Notes under the pieces: model-generated | Told to the model about the DNA's origin: nothing | Seen by the model: only the letters and a program-made list of their open reading frames with translations | Databases searched by the model: none | Made by a program: the position numbers and the translations under genes | Shown here: piece after piece, positions 27,874 to 38,028 of the stretch | How the letters are laid out: each line of letters starts with the position of its first letter | How positions within the stretch are numbered: position 1 is the first letter of the stretch | NCBI RefSeq assembly: GCF_900167405.1 | Contig: NZ_FUWO01000010.1 | Span: 1 to 64,000, forward strand | From: Globicatella sulfidifaciens DSM 15739 | GTDB taxonomy: Bacteria; Bacillota; Bacilli; Lactobacillales; Aerococcaceae | Direction of reading: 5' to 3' | DNA length: 64,000 nucleotides

Positions 27874-28794
27874 CTAACCACGACGTTGGCGAGCGTCTGC
27901 TGCACGTTGTAAGGTTTGTCCGATATAGTTAACACAAAGCATTAAGATTAATACTAGGATAACCGCCGGTAACCAAACCCAAGTTTTATTTTCAATAACG
28001 TCTGGGTTATTAGCATAACCGATTAAAGTACCAATTGATGGGGTTCCTACTGGTAAACCAAATCCTAAATAACTTAAACCGGTCTCAATCCCGATATTTC
28101 CAGCAAAACTTAATGTTAAGTTGGTAATCATCATCGAACTTAAGTTAGGTAATAATTCAAATAAGATAATCTTCCAGTCGCGGGTTCCCATTGTTTTTGA
28201 AGCACTAATATAATCTTTAGCTGCTTCAGATAAGGTTGCTGTACGGAATAAACGAGTAGTACCTGGCCACCCGAATACGGAAATGATTAAGATTAATTTC
28301 CACATACTGAAACCTTCAACGATAGTAATCATAACAATAGTAAACATGAATGTCGGTAAAACCATAATAAAGTCAACAATACGCATCATGACATCATCTA
28401 CGACACCACCATAATAACCAGAGATTACCCCTAAAGCAATCCCAACAACGGCGGTAATAACAGTTACGGACCACCCGATAAACAATGTATTTTGAGTACC
28501 GGCAATTAACATCGTAAAGACATCACGTCCACCTTCATCAGTACCTAAAATATGGCCATCTACTCCAGGTTTTAAGAAACGGTCAAAAATACTAACCTTC
28601 ATTCCAGCTGACACATCAATAAAGTATGGCGATAATACTGAAATTAAAATAATAGAAATCAATAATACTAAAGCGAAAATCGCTAATTTATCACGCATAA
28701 ATTCACGGCGAATAACTTCAAAACCTAGGGGTGGCACAGACGTTTCTTGATCTTGAACTACTTCGGCTTCTTGCATATTTTGTTGTAATTCCAT
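27874..28794 (-). CDS. oppC: oligopeptide ABC transporter permease OppC-like
   Basis: The 306-residue inner-membrane permease has six predicted helices, the first at about 35-57. The GAGGRDVFT-like GTDEGGRDVF motif is near residue 93, and the binding-protein-dependent transport EAA loop (EAAKDYISASKTMGTRDWKI) is near 190. It imports di- or oligopeptides with OppB and the ATPases OppD/OppF. It is last in a tight D-F-B-C array with no binding-protein gene attached. The exact peptide class (Opp, App or Dpp) cannot be decided. Confidence 0.9.
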   Translation of the reverse strand: MELQQNMQEAEVVQDQETSVPPLGFEVIRREFMRDKLAIFALVLLISIILISVLSPYFIDVSAGMKVSIFDRFLKPGVDGHILGTDEGGRDVFTMLIAGTQNTLFIGWSVTVITAVVGIALGVISGYYGGVVDDVMMRIVDFIMVLPTFMFTIVMITIVEGFSMWKLILIISVFGWPGTTRLFRTATLSEAAKDYISASKTMGTRDWKIILFELLPNLSSMMITNLTLSFAGNIGIETGLSYLGFGLPVGTPSIGTLIGYANNPDVIENKTWVWLPAVILVLILMLCVNYIGQTLQRAADARQRRG

Positions 28795-28806
28795 TGTGTC
28801 CTCCTC

Positions 28807-29769
28807 CTAGTCTATTCTAATTCGTGGATCCACGAATACCATAATAATATCTGACAACAAGGTACCTAATAAAGTCATAAATCCAAAGAACAATACTAAG
28901 GTCATCATGACTGAGAAATCACGACCACTGATTGAGTCTAAGAATAAACGTCCCATCCCTTGATAAGTAAAGATATTTTCTGTAATAACTGCCCCTGAAA
29001 CTAAACCTGTAATGGTATATCCCATAAAGGCTGCAATTGGTAATAATGAGTTACGGAAAATATGACGGCGATATACTACCGCTTCAGGTACCCCTTTAGC
29101 ACGAGCAGTACGCACATAGTCTTGTGATTTTGCATCAATAATTCCAGTACGTAAGTATTGAATGGTACCAGTAGTACTAATTAAAGCTAAGGTAGTACCC
29201 GGTAAAATGATATGATACAAGCGTGATAACATGGCTTGAATCGTACCCGGTGTGACACCTGAACTGATTGTCCCACGTGTTGGGAACCATTTTAATGTAT
29301 AACCAAATAACCAAATCATTAATAAACCTAATACAAATGATGGCATCGAATACGAAATAAAGTTATATAAGTTAATCGTACGGTCAATCCAAGAATCTTG
29401 GTAGCGCCCCGCTAATAAACCTAAAGGTAACGCAATAAGATACGTTAAAATTGCTGTAAATAATGATAACCAAATCGTTGGCCATACACGTTGTCCAATG
29501 ATAGACAATACAGGTTGTTTGTATTTCCAACTTCTACCGAAGTCTCCCACTAAAACACCTTTCATCCAATCAATGTAACGTTCATACCATGGCTTGTTTA
29601 AGCCTAATTTTTCACGCATTGCTTCTAACTGAGCTGCTGAAATTGTTGGGTCAATTGTCCCGGTTAGGGCATCCCCTGGCATTAAGATACTTAATGCAAA
29701 TACTAAAATTGTTAATATAAACAATTGTGGCAGCATTAAGACAATACGTCTAAGAATTGTTTTCCACAT
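28807..29769 (-). CDS. oppB: oligopeptide ABC transporter permease OppB-like
   Basis: The 320-residue permease has an N-terminal helix starting at MWKTILRRIVLMLPQLF, five further helices and the EAA-type loop TARAKGVPEAVVYRRHIFRNSLLP (near residue 220). It ends VDPRIRID, typical of this family. The start at 29769 was chosen because AAGGAGG precedes it and the longer frame overlaps oppF. It pairs with OppC to form the translocation pore. Confidence 0.9.
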   Translation of the reverse strand: MWKTILRRIVLMLPQLFILTILVFALSILMPGDALTGTIDPTISAAQLEAMREKLGLNKPWYERYIDWMKGVLVGDFGRSWKYKQPVLSIIGQRVWPTIWLSLFTAILTYLIALPLGLLAGRYQDSWIDRTINLYNFISYSMPSFVLGLLMIWLFGYTLKWFPTRGTISSGVTPGTIQAMLSRLYHIILPGTTLALISTTGTIQYLRTGIIDAKSQDYVRTARAKGVPEAVVYRRHIFRNSLLPIAAFMGYTITGLVSGAVITENIFTYQGMGRLFLDSISGRDFSVMMTLVLFFGFMTLLGTLLSDIIMVFVDPRIRID

Positions 29770-29770
29770 A

Positions 29771-30727
29771 TTAATTGACGCCTCCTTGTCCATTAACATC
29801 TTTCAGAGCTACTTTGTGCGTAGATGATAATTCTTTCAAGTCGTAAACGCGACCTTCTTCCGTGAAATACTTAGATGCATTCGTTTGGTATTCTTTTTCA
29901 ACACGTAAACGATTCATTTTGTTTTCTTCACGGTTATTTGGATCGATTTGCGGAATCGCAGATAATAAACGACGAGTGTAAATATGTTTTGGATTGCCAT
30001 AAATATCGGTACTTGAACCATATTCAGTGAAACGACCACGATACATAATTGCTAACTCATCACACATATGTTTAACGACTCCTAAGTCATGGGAGATAAA
30101 TAAATAACTCGTATTATATTCATCTTGGATACGTCTCATAAAGTTTAATACTTGTGCTTGTACAGATAAGTCCAATGCAGAAACTGGCTCATCGGCAATG
30201 ATTAATTTAGGATTAATCGCAACCGCTCTGGCTACCCCAATACGTTGACGTTGACCACCTGAGAATTCGTGTGGATATTTATTTAAAGCATCTTCGGATA
30301 AACCGACAATATGCAGTAACTCAATCATTTTACGTTTTTCTTCTTCTGGTGTCATATTTTCAAAGTTACGTAATGGTTCTGATAAAACATCTGTAACACG
30401 CTTTTTAGGGTTAAAACTACTCATTGCATCTTGGAAAATCATTTGCACATTACGACGATAATCAGAACGTCTTTTACGTGCTTCAGAGGTAATGTCTTTA
30501 CCTTCATAGAAGATTTTACCGTCGGTAATTTTTTCTAATCCAATAATGGCTTTACCGATTGTTGATTTACCTGAACCTGATTCTCCTACTAATCCATAAG
30601 TTTTTCCTTCTTCGAAGACTAAGTCAACGCCATCAACTGCATAAACATAATCTGTAATACGGTTAAAGAAGCCACTTCTAATTGGATAATGGACTTTCAA
30701 TCCTTCTACTCTCATAAATTCTGCCAT
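29771..30727 (-). CDS. oppF: oligopeptide ABC transporter ATPase OppF-like
   Basis: The 318-residue ATPase has Walker A GESGSGKST (near residue 49), signature FSGGQRQR (near 150), Walker B LIIADEPVSALD (near 170) and the C-terminal oligopeptide-transporter extension from about 235. It forms a heterodimer with OppD to drive import. Its start overlaps the oppD end by one base. Confidence 0.93.
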   Translation of the reverse strand: MAEFMRVEGLKVHYPIRSGFFNRITDYVYAVDGVDLVFEEGKTYGLVGESGSGKSTIGKAIIGLEKITDGKIFYEGKDITSEARKRRSDYRRNVQMIFQDAMSSFNPKKRVTDVLSEPLRNFENMTPEEEKRKMIELLHIVGLSEDALNKYPHEFSGGQRQRIGVARAVAINPKLIIADEPVSALDLSVQAQVLNFMRRIQDEYNTSYLFISHDLGVVKHMCDELAIMYRGRFTEYGSSTDIYGNPKHIYTRRLLSAIPQIDPNNREENKMNRLRVEKEYQTNASKYFTEEGRVYDLKELSSTHKVALKDVNGQGGVN

Positions 30728-31740
30728 TATTTCGCCTCCTCTTCAAAGTGGAAGTGTTCATGACAGGTACAACGAACGAAATGACCTGGCACTACTTCGT
30801 GTAAGGTTGGATTTTCTTCATGAGCTTCTGATCCAATCCACGGAATACGTGGAGCAAAACGGCAACCTTTTCTTGGTAATTTAGGTAGTGGTGGAACAAT
30901 TCCTTGAATAACATGCAATTCACCTGATTCATCTTCTAAATTACTATCCGTTTGTGGGATTGAACGTAATAAAGAACGCGTATATGGATGGCGAGGGTCG
31001 TTGAATAAATCATGTACCGTTGCAATTTCAACGATTTGCCCTGCATACATCACAGCCACTCGGTCTGCTGTTTCAGCTACTACTCCTAAGTCATGTGTAA
31101 TTAAAATAATACCTGATTCAGTTTCTTCCTGAATATCATTTAATAAGTCCAAAATTTGTGCCTGGATAGTAACATCCAATGCTGTTGTAGGTTCATCGGC
31201 AATAATGATAGCCGGCTTACAAGCTAATGCAATCGCTATAACCACACGTTGACGCATTCCACCGGATAATTCATGTGGATATTGTTTTGCTGTACGTTGT
31301 GGATTAGCAATCCCTACTTGATCTAACAACTCTAAAACGCGTTGATGACGCTCTTTAGCATTTAATTTTGTGTGATAAATTAAAGCTTCATCAATTTGAG
31401 CTTCAATCGTCATTAAAGGATTTAATGAAGCTAATGGATCTTGAAAAATCATTCCGATTTTCTTACCACGAATCCCATTAAAGGCTGCTTCATCATATTC
31501 AATAACATTTTCGTTTTGATAAATAATTTCACCCGTAATTTTAGTTACATTTGGGTTGTGTAATCCCATAATAGTCGTTGCGAGCGTACTCTTACCACAA
31601 CCTGACTCTCCAACTATTGCTAATTTTTCATTTTTGAATAGTTGTAAAGATACACCATCTACCGCATCATAATAATCATCTTTGATACGGAACCCAACAT
31701 GCAAGTCTTTTATGTCTAATAATAATTCTTGCTCATTCAT
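30727..31740 (-). CDS. oppD: oligopeptide ABC transporter ATPase OppD-like
   Basis: The 337-residue ATPase has Walker [10 protein letters not shown] (near residue 44), signature LSGGMRQR (near 152) and Walker [13 protein letters not shown] (near 172). A C-terminal extension has spaced cysteines (GCRFAPR, RCTCHEH) that in this family may bind an iron-sulfur cluster. It starts 32 bases after acpP with no terminator between, so it may be transcribed from the plsX promoter as well as a nearer one. Confidence 0.93.
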   Translation of the reverse strand: MNEQELLLDIKDLHVGFRIKDDYYDAVDGVSLQLFKNEKLAIVGESGCGKSTLATTIMGLHNPNVTKITGEIIYQNENVIEYDEAAFNGIRGKKIGMIFQDPLASLNPLMTIEAQIDEALIYHTKLNAKERHQRVLELLDQVGIANPQRTAKQYPHELSGGMRQRVVIAIALACKPAIIIADEPTTALDVTIQAQILDLLNDIQEETESGIILITHDLGVVAETADRVAVMYAGQIVEIATVHDLFNDPRHPYTRSLLRSIPQTDSNLEDESGELHVIQGIVPPLPKLPRKGCRFAPRIPWIGSEAHEENPTLHEVVPGHFVRCTCHEHFHFEEEAK

Positions 31741-31772
31741 GTTTTCCCTCCGTTCAGTTATACCTTATACTA

Positions 31773-32015
31773 CTACGCTGTTAACGTCTCGATATATTGA
31801 ACGGCATCGCCAACATTATCAAGTTGTTCTATTTTGTCATCATCAAAGGTCACTTCAAATCGATTTTCTAATTCCATTACTAATTCAACTATATCCAATG
31901 AATCAGCACCTAAATCATTAAACGTCATTGTCGGAGTGACACTTTCTTCTTGAACATCAAAACGATCGATAATCATTTCTTTTACAATTTCGAATACATT
32001 TTCTTTAGTTCCCAT
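31773..32015 (-). CDS. acpP: acyl carrier protein
   Basis: The 80-residue acidic four-helix protein carries acyl chains on a phosphopantetheine arm attached to the Ser of GADSLDIVE (near residue 37). The start at 32015 is set by GGAGG with a 7-base spacing; the longer frame adds 16 unsupported codons. It follows plsX, the usual phospholipid-synthesis pairing, but rnc-smc-ftsY, often found next, is replaced by opp genes. Confidence 0.95.
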   Translation of the reverse strand: MGTKENVFEIVKEMIIDRFDVQEESVTPTMTFNDLGADSLDIVELVMELENRFEVTFDDDKIEQLDNVGDAVQYIETLTA

Positions 32016-32131
32016 TAATATACCTCCAACTAATTTTGCGTCTACACGCGTTAGTATACTCATACTATTTTACATATTAAATGCTAAAATGTCTACCTAA
32101 ATATTAATTTAATTTAAGAATTCCTATTTAA

Positions 32132-33133
32132 TTATGAGAGACTTCTAAAATGGTTAGCTATTTCTTCCACAACATTGCTTGTTAATATTTTATTTGCTTG
32201 TCTAATCGCATTGAAGATGGCTTCCTCATTAGAAGAGCCATGTGCTTTAATGACGGGCGCTTGTACTCCTAATAAAATAGCTCCGCCTTCTTTCGTATCA
32301 TCAAATTGATCTTTTAAATCACTTAATGCATTTTTGATTAATAATCCACCTAATTTGGCTTTAAAACCTGAATTTAATAATTGATTTTTGATTGCTTTAA
32401 AAATGGTTTTAGACGTTCCTTCTAATGATTTTAAAATAGCATTACCAGTAAAACCATCTGTAATAGCGATATCACATACCCCTTGCAACAGTTCTTTTGC
32501 TTCGACATTGCCCACAAAATTTAATTCAGTTGCTTCTTTTAATAAAGGAAAAGCTGCTTTAGTTAATTCATTTCCTTTGGTTTCTTCAGTACCATTATTA
32601 ATCAAGCCCACTCTTGGATTAGCGATGCCGAACATGGCTTTGGCATAAAATGAAGCTAAAACGGCAAATTGATATAAATTATTAGGTTTACAATCAGCAT
32701 TTGCGCCTGCATCGGCTAAAATTAAATGTGGTGATTCAGGATTAAAAGTTGGTAATACTGGCATTAAACCTGGACGATCAATCCCTTTCATACGCCCAAC
32801 GACGAGTAAACCACTTGCTAATAAAGCGCCAGTATTTCCGGCTGATAATAAAGCATCCGCTTTTTTCTCTTTTACATATTGTGCTGCCATTACCATTGAA
32901 GAACCTTTTTTACGACGAACCGCTGCCACAGGTTCATCATCACTTTCAACCACTTCATCGGTATGGACGATGGTGACTCTGTCTTCAACTGTTAATAATG
33001 GTTTTATTTGTGCTTCATCTCCAAATAGCAGTACTTCAATTTCGGGAAAAGTCGCGATAGCCTTATTGACTCCCTCTACAACTGCATTGGGAGCATGATC
33101 GCCTCCCATGGCATCGATTGCAATTTTAAACAT
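32132..33133 (-). CDS. plsX: phosphate acyltransferase PlsX
   Basis: The 333-residue peripheral enzyme makes acyl-phosphate from acyl-ACP for the PlsY route to phosphatidic acid. It begins with FKIAIDAMGGDHAP (residues 2-15) and has AVRRKKGSSM (near 72), LSAGNTGALLA (near 96) and DGFTGNAILKSLEGTSK (near 215), all family motifs. It sits directly upstream of its substrate carrier acpP, with its own promoter at 33326-33353. Confidence 0.96.
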   Translation of the reverse strand: MFKIAIDAMGGDHAPNAVVEGVNKAIATFPEIEVLLFGDEAQIKPLLTVEDRVTIVHTDEVVESDDEPVAAVRRKKGSSMVMAAQYVKEKKADALLSAGNTGALLASGLLVVGRMKGIDRPGLMPVLPTFNPESPHLILADAGANADCKPNNLYQFAVLASFYAKAMFGIANPRVGLINNGTEETKGNELTKAAFPLLKEATELNFVGNVEAKELLQGVCDIAITDGFTGNAILKSLEGTSKTIFKAIKNQLLNSGFKAKLGGLLIKNALSDLKDQFDDTKEGGAILLGVQAPVIKAHGSSNEEAIFNAIRQANKILTSNVVEEIANHFRSLS

Positions 33134-33325
33134 TATATACCTTCTTTCTTAAACACATATTATCGTTTTTATCTTTCATTTAGGAAGTGGACAAGTATAA
33201 CAAAATGAGATGATTTTCGCTTCAACTTCTAGCACTCACAGTCAGAAATTATTAACCTATTTTTTAGGTACTGTTTGATGTCTAATCAAAAATGCGCTGA
33301 GCATTTACGTGCAATAATTGAATCT

Positions 33326-33353
33326 ATTTTATCAAATTTTTGCCCATTTCAAA
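33326..33353 (-). promoter_or_regulatory. candidate promoter of plsX-acpP
   Basis: On the minus strand TTTGAA and TAAAAT are separated by 16 bases. The sequence ATTTGATAAAA across the -10 resembles half of a FabT operator (TTTGATTATCAAA-type), but the second half is missing, so FabT control is only a guess. Confidence 0.45.
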
Positions 33354-33503
33354 CAAGCTAATAAAAATCTCTTCCTATTATATAGATAAGATTTATAAGT
33401 AATGATTTTATTTTCACTTAATGAAGTTATTTTACACTACTTTTTTAAATAGTTCATCTGATATGGTTATTATCAAAATAAGTTTTCAGATTTTGATCGT
33501 TTT

Positions 33504-33529
33504 CAAAAAAGTCATCACCACACAGTGAT
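33504..33529 (-). terminator. terminator of recG
   Basis: ATCAC (33514-33518) pairs with GTGAT (33525-33529), and TTTTTT follows after GAC on the minus strand. Confidence 0.5.
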
Positions 33530-33556
33530 TTATTAATTATTATCTTGATTCGAAAT

Positions 33557-35590
33557 TTACATTTCAATGATGGTAGAATCTTGCCAATCTTTTAAGGCTT
33601 GTTCTTCTTCATCAGATAAATGATGTAAATGATTTAAAAGTTCTTTGGCTTCTTGACGGGCAATCGCTAAAATATGCGCATCTTCGACCACATTCGCAAA
33701 ATGAAATTGTGGTAAGCCCGATTGGCTACGTCCCATAATATCGCCAATCCCTCTAATTTTCATATCCTCTTGACTAATAAAAAAGCCATCTTGAGATTGG
33801 GTCATAATATCCAGTCGTGCTTCTCCTTGTTCAGTAGTAGGCGATCCGATGAGGTAACAATAACTTGGTAAATCACTTCGTCCGACCCGTCCTCTTAATT
33901 GATGTAACTGAGCTAAACCAAAGCGTTCAGCAGACTGAATCACAATGACTGTTGCGTTAGGAACATCGACACCGACTTCCACCATGGTAGTTGCCACTAA
34001 AATTTGGATCTGATTATCATTAAATTGATCCATTACCTGTTCTTGTGCTTCTTTATCTAACTGTCCATGTAAGACGCCTACTTGATATTGAACAAAAACC
34101 TCGCTTAAATGATCGGCAATCTCGATTACATTATCAATCGACTGCATATTTTCTGAAGCATCAATCAATGGCAACACATAATAAACTTGATGACCTGCCG
34201 CCAGTTCAATGTGCATGCGTTCATATACTTCATCTATTTTTCCTGCTTCTACTCGATGGGTAGTAATCGGTTTACGTCCACCTGGTAATTCATCAATAGT
34301 CGAAACCGACAATTCGCCATATAATGTCATCGCTAATGAACGAGGGATCGGAGTAGCAGTCATTTGTAATAAATTAACTGCCGTATCATTTTTATTCAGT
34401 AAGGCTTGTCTTTGTCCGACACCAAAACGGTGCTGTTCATCGATAATGGCTAAGCCAAGCTGTTTGAATTGAACATTATCTTGAATGAGTGCATGCGTCC
34501 CAATCACAATTCGAATTCTACCCGTTTGTAAGCCTTCAATCAAATTTTGTTTTTCTTTTGCTTTTAAATTACTCACTAATAATTCTGCGTGTAAGCCCAC
34601 CGGTTCAAATATCCGGTTAAAATTCTCATAATGTTGTTTGGCTAATATTTCAGTTGGTGCCATTAAAGCCGTTTGAAAACCTGCTTGAATCGTTGCTATC
34701 ATTCCTAAAAAGGCCACTAAGGTCTTCCCGCTCCCGACATCACCTTGTAGCATTCGTTTCATAGGATAAGGCGCCATTAGGTCATAACAGATTTCATTCA
34801 CGGCTTTTTTCTGAGCATTGGTCAAATCATAGGGTAAGGTCTTAATAACACTTTTTAAATCTTCAACCTCATAAAAAACTCGTACACCCTGCTCTTGACT
34901 ATCACGATAAGCAGTGTTTAATAAGCGCCATTGATATAAGAAAAATTCAAGAAAGATGATTTTGCGCGTCGCTTGTTTCTTTTGCACTGAGTCTTTTGGA
35001 AAATGCATTTGGTACAAAGCTTGATTCAAAGGTATTAAGCGATATTTATCATTTAAATATTGGGGAATAATTTCAGGAATCTGATGATAATACTCATCAA
35101 AACCAGCTTGAATTGTTTTTAAAATGGTTGTTTGACGAATTCCTTGTTTGCTAGGATAAACGCCGGCAATATTATTCTCCCCATCTTCATCAATTTTAAT
35201 CATTTTCATGCCTAGTAAACTCTGTTGGTTACTTTGCCATTTACCATAAACTACTTTTGTTTGGCCTAATTCAAATGATTTTTTTAAATAAGGTTGATTA
35301 AAAAAAACAACTTGGATGACCTCGGTGTCAGATACAGCAAAACGAAATGATAAACGACTCTTGCGTCGACCATAATAATTGACCACCGGCGGTGATACAA
35401 CTTGTCCTTTTAAAGTTACTTTCTCTTGATCCATAATTGTTTTTAAATCTCGAATTTGAAAATCTTCATAACGAAAAGGGAAATAAAATAATAAATCTCG
35501 AATAGTCAGAATGCCTAAAGAGGCAAATTGTTGTACTTTTGCTGGGCCTACTCCTTTTAAGGTTCCAATACTATCCAACCAATCACTCAC
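33557..35590 (-). CDS. recG: ATP-dependent DNA helicase RecG
   Basis: The 677-residue helicase remodels stalled forks and Holliday junctions. Helix-hairpin-helix residues (GVGPAKVQQFASLGI, about 11-25) and the wedge domain precede the motor. Walker A GDVGSGKT (near 283), DEQHRFG (near 385) and the helicase C motifs follow. The start is GTG at 35590 with GGGAGG upstream. The longer frame would read through the terminator of the preceding gene at 35623-35644. Confidence 0.96.
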   Translation of the reverse strand: MSDWLDSIGTLKGVGPAKVQQFASLGILTIRDLLFYFPFRYEDFQIRDLKTIMDQEKVTLKGQVVSPPVVNYYGRRKSRLSFRFAVSDTEVIQVVFFNQPYLKKSFELGQTKVVYGKWQSNQQSLLGMKMIKIDEDGENNIAGVYPSKQGIRQTTILKTIQAGFDEYYHQIPEIIPQYLNDKYRLIPLNQALYQMHFPKDSVQKKQATRKIIFLEFFLYQWRLLNTAYRDSQEQGVRVFYEVEDLKSVIKTLPYDLTNAQKKAVNEICYDLMAPYPMKRMLQGDVGSGKTLVAFLGMIATIQAGFQTALMAPTEILAKQHYENFNRIFEPVGLHAELLVSNLKAKEKQNLIEGLQTGRIRIVIGTHALIQDNVQFKQLGLAIIDEQHRFGVGQRQALLNKNDTAVNLLQMTATPIPRSLAMTLYGELSVSTIDELPGGRKPITTHRVEAGKIDEVYERMHIELAAGHQVYYVLPLIDASENMQSIDNVIEIADHLSEVFVQYQVGVLHGQLDKEAQEQVMDQFNDNQIQILVATTMVEVGVDVPNATVIVIQSAERFGLAQLHQLRGRVGRSDLPSYCYLIGSPTTEQGEARLDIMTQSQDGFFISQEDMKIRGIGDIMGRSQSGLPQFHFANVVEDAHILAIARQEAKELLNHLHHLSDEEEQALKDWQDSTIIEM

Positions 35591-35611
35591 TGATCTTGCC
35601 TCCTCCCTTAA

Positions 35612-35644
35612 AATAACACAAAAGAGCCGGGTTGCCCCAGCTCT
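35612..35644 (-). terminator. terminator of the fakA-like gene
   Basis: AGAGC.GGG pairs with CCC..GCTCT (35623-35644), starting 20 bases past the stop codon, followed by TTTTGTGTTATTTT on the minus strand. Confidence 0.65.
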
Positions 35645-35663
35645 AACTATCATCCTTAATACA

Positions 35664-37358
35664 CTACTCTGCTGAAATGATATAATTATATACCGGTTGA
35701 TTACCTTCTACAATTTCAAATTCAACGTCTTCAAATCGTTCTTCTAATTCTTCAGCAATTTGATTTGCTTCATCGACTGAACCGTCTTCGCCAACAATAA
35801 TCGTCACAATTTCAGTTTCTTCAGTCATCATTAATTTTAAAGTTTGGTCTAATGCAGTTGGTGCATCTTGTACGGATAACATAATTTTACCACTCACAAT
35901 GCCCATGTAATCTTCTTTGTTAATTTTAACACCATCAATTTCGGTATCACGAATAGAATAAGTAATTTGACCACTGGTTACTTGGTGACTCATTTCAGTC
36001 ATTTGTTCTTTATTTTCTTCAATCGATGCATCCACATTAAAGGCCATTAATGATGCAATTCCTTCTGGAATGGTAGTCGTTGGAATGACCACTGTTGGAA
36101 CTTCAGCCACTTGCGTTGCTTGCTCTGCAGCCATGACGATATTCTTATTATTAGGTAATAAGATAATTTTCTTAGCGTTTACTCTTTCGATTGCTTTAAT
36201 AAAGTCTTCAGTAGATGGGTTCATGGTTTGACCGCCTGATAACACTTCAGTAACACCGAGTGAGCGGAATAATTCCATAATCCCTTCACCTGCTGCTACT
36301 GCGATAATAGCATATTCACGTTCTGGTTTCGTTGGTTCAGCCACTTGTTGAGCTTTTTCATTTAATGCTTTTTCATCATTTTCTAGACTACGCACTTGTT
36401 CGCGCATATTATCTACTTTAATCTTAATTAATTCACCAAATTCTTGGCCTAATTGCATAATTTCCCCAGGGTTTTCAGTATGAATATGAACTTTTACGAT
36501 TTCATCGTCGGCTACTACTAATAATGAGTCTCCTTTTTGATCTAAGGTATTTCTAAATTCATCATAATTAAATGATTTAATTGTAGTAGGTCCTTCCCCA
36601 ATGCGCACCATGATTTCGGTACAGTAACCATACGTAATCTCTTCAAGGGTCATTGGATTTTCTGCACCCTCTTCAAACATTGCATGTGCATGAGCTTGAG
36701 CTTGTTGTGATAATTCATCAGCATCTTGGGCAATACTCGCTTCGCCTTTAAGTGCAGATAAGAATCCTTCATAAACACTTAATAAACCTTTCCCACCTGA
36801 GTCAACAACACCTACTTGTTTTAAAACGGGTAATAAGTCAGGTGTCTTGGCTAAAGATTTTTCAGCGCCTGTTACGATTGATTGCATTACTTCAATAATA
36901 TTATCTGTTTTAGCCGCTTTTTTCTCACCACGAATAGCTGATTCGCGGGCAACAGTTAAAATGGTTCCTTCTACGGGTTTCATCACAGCTTTATAGGCAG
37001 CTTCGACACCACCGGCAAAAGCAGCAGCAAAGTCATTAGCATCTAAAGTTTCTTTGTCTGTAATTGCTTGTGAAAAACCACGGAAAATTTGCGATAAGAT
37101 AACACCAGAGTTACCACGTGCTCCCATTAATAAACCTTTAGCTAAAGCACCTGCTAATTCTCCTACTTTGTCAGATTTTGATTGTTTTAAATTTTCTACC
37201 CCAGAAGTAAACGACATATTCATATTCGTTCCGGTATCACCATCTGGTACTGGGAACACATTTAATGAGTTAATGAGTTCCATTTGATCATTTAGTCGTT
37301 GTCCACCGGCAATCACCATTGCTCGAAATTCGGCTGCAGTTATTTTTGTTAATTCCAC
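35664..37358 (-). CDS. fakA: DAK2-domain fatty acid kinase subunit FakA/YloV-like
   Basis: The 564-residue protein has an N-terminal DAK2 ATP-binding domain (NVFPVPDGDTGTNMNMSF near residue 33 and RGNSGVILSQIFRGF near 80), then the DegV-like/YloV middle and C-terminal domains. In Staphylococcus aureus the homologue phosphorylates exogenous fatty acids bound by FakB; that role is inferred here. The upstream Gls24-like gene is its standard neighbour, 24 bases away. Confidence 0.92.
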   Translation of the reverse strand: MELTKITAAEFRAMVIAGGQRLNDQMELINSLNVFPVPDGDTGTNMNMSFTSGVENLKQSKSDKVGELAGALAKGLLMGARGNSGVILSQIFRGFSQAITDKETLDANDFAAAFAGGVEAAYKAVMKPVEGTILTVARESAIRGEKKAAKTDNIIEVMQSIVTGAEKSLAKTPDLLPVLKQVGVVDSGGKGLLSVYEGFLSALKGEASIAQDADELSQQAQAHAHAMFEEGAENPMTLEEITYGYCTEIMVRIGEGPTTIKSFNYDEFRNTLDQKGDSLLVVADDEIVKVHIHTENPGEIMQLGQEFGELIKIKVDNMREQVRSLENDEKALNEKAQQVAEPTKPEREYAIIAVAAGEGIMELFRSLGVTEVLSGGQTMNPSTEDFIKAIERVNAKKIILLPNNKNIVMAAEQATQVAEVPTVVIPTTTIPEGIASLMAFNVDASIEENKEQMTEMSHQVTSGQITYSIRDTEIDGVKINKEDYMGIVSGKIMLSVQDAPTALDQTLKLMMTEETEIVTIIVGEDGSVDEANQIAEELEERFEDVEFEIVEGNQPVYNYIISAE

Positions 37359-37382
37359 TTGAATCCTCCTCGATTTTAAGAC

Positions 37383-37739
37383 TTAGTCCACTTTAACGCC
37401 TTGAACATGAACATTGACATAACTTGTCTCAAAACCTAATAATTGTTCAACATTATATTTCACGGCTTGCTGAATATTTTGACAAATGACTGATATTTTG
37501 GTGCCGTATGTAACTAAAATATACACATCGACTGCTACATCATTACCCTGTTGGCTAATGACGACCCCTTTTGCATAGTTATCTTTTTTTAGAATTTCTG
37601 TAATATTATCGCGAATAACATTTTTACTAACCATTCCAACGACACCGTAATTATCGGTTACAGCTGCACCTACGACGGTTGCGATTACTTCGTTGTTTAA
37701 TGTAATTTGACCATTTGGAGTTTGAATTTTAATAGCCAT
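37383..37739 (-). CDS. yloU: Asp23/Gls24 family envelope stress protein (YloU-like)
   Basis: The 118-residue protein shows the family pattern: TPNGQITLNNEVIATVVGAAVTDNYGVVGM at the N-terminus, and VDVYILVTYGTKISVICQNIQQAVKYNVEQLLG followed by VNVHVQGVKVD at the C-terminus. Members are membrane-associated and linked to envelope stress. It is cotranscribed with the fakA-like gene. GGAGG lies at a good distance from its ATG. Confidence 0.92.
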   Translation of the reverse strand: MAIKIQTPNGQITLNNEVIATVVGAAVTDNYGVVGMVSKNVIRDNITEILKKDNYAKGVVISQQGNDVAVDVYILVTYGTKISVICQNIQQAVKYNVEQLLGFETSYVNVHVQGVKVD

Positions 37740-37968
37740 TTATATACGCCTCCTCAAACTTATGTATTGTATCGTAATAATTTTACCATAACTAGTGATT
37801 AAACGCTATTTATTACGGATGAAATCTGTATATTTTACATAATAGGTGTCATTTAAACTTAAAAACAAACAATTAAACTTGCTCTACCTATCCCATACAA
37901 TTTGGCTTGGATTGAAAGCATCTCAATGAATTTAGTCCTATCCAGTCATTATGACTCTTTTAACAAAA

Positions 37969-38012
37969 ATAGGGACTGGCAATCAACAAGAATGTGTTTG
38001 CCTAGCCCCTAT
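37969..38012 (-). terminator. terminator of rpmB
   Basis: ATAGGG and GGCAA (37969-37982) pair with TTGCC and CCCTAT (37999-38012), with TTTTTG following on the minus strand. It separates rpmB from yloU. Confidence 0.65.
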
Positions 38013-38028
38013 TAGTATATTGTGTTAA

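Larger units (their letters stand above)
33134..33556. other. intergenic region between recG and plsX
   Basis: No credible gene in about 420 AT-rich bases. It contains the recG terminator (33504-33529) and the plsX promoter (33326-33353). The long plsX leader (about 190 bases) shows no recognised riboswitch. Confidence 0.55.

Noticed and set aside
33326-33353. FabT operator at plsX
   Set aside because: Only one half-site is visible, so it is not reported as a binding site.
35591-35653. N-terminal extension of recG
   Set aside because: It covers the terminator of the upstream gene; a GTG with a strong ribosome binding site at 35590 fits the family start.
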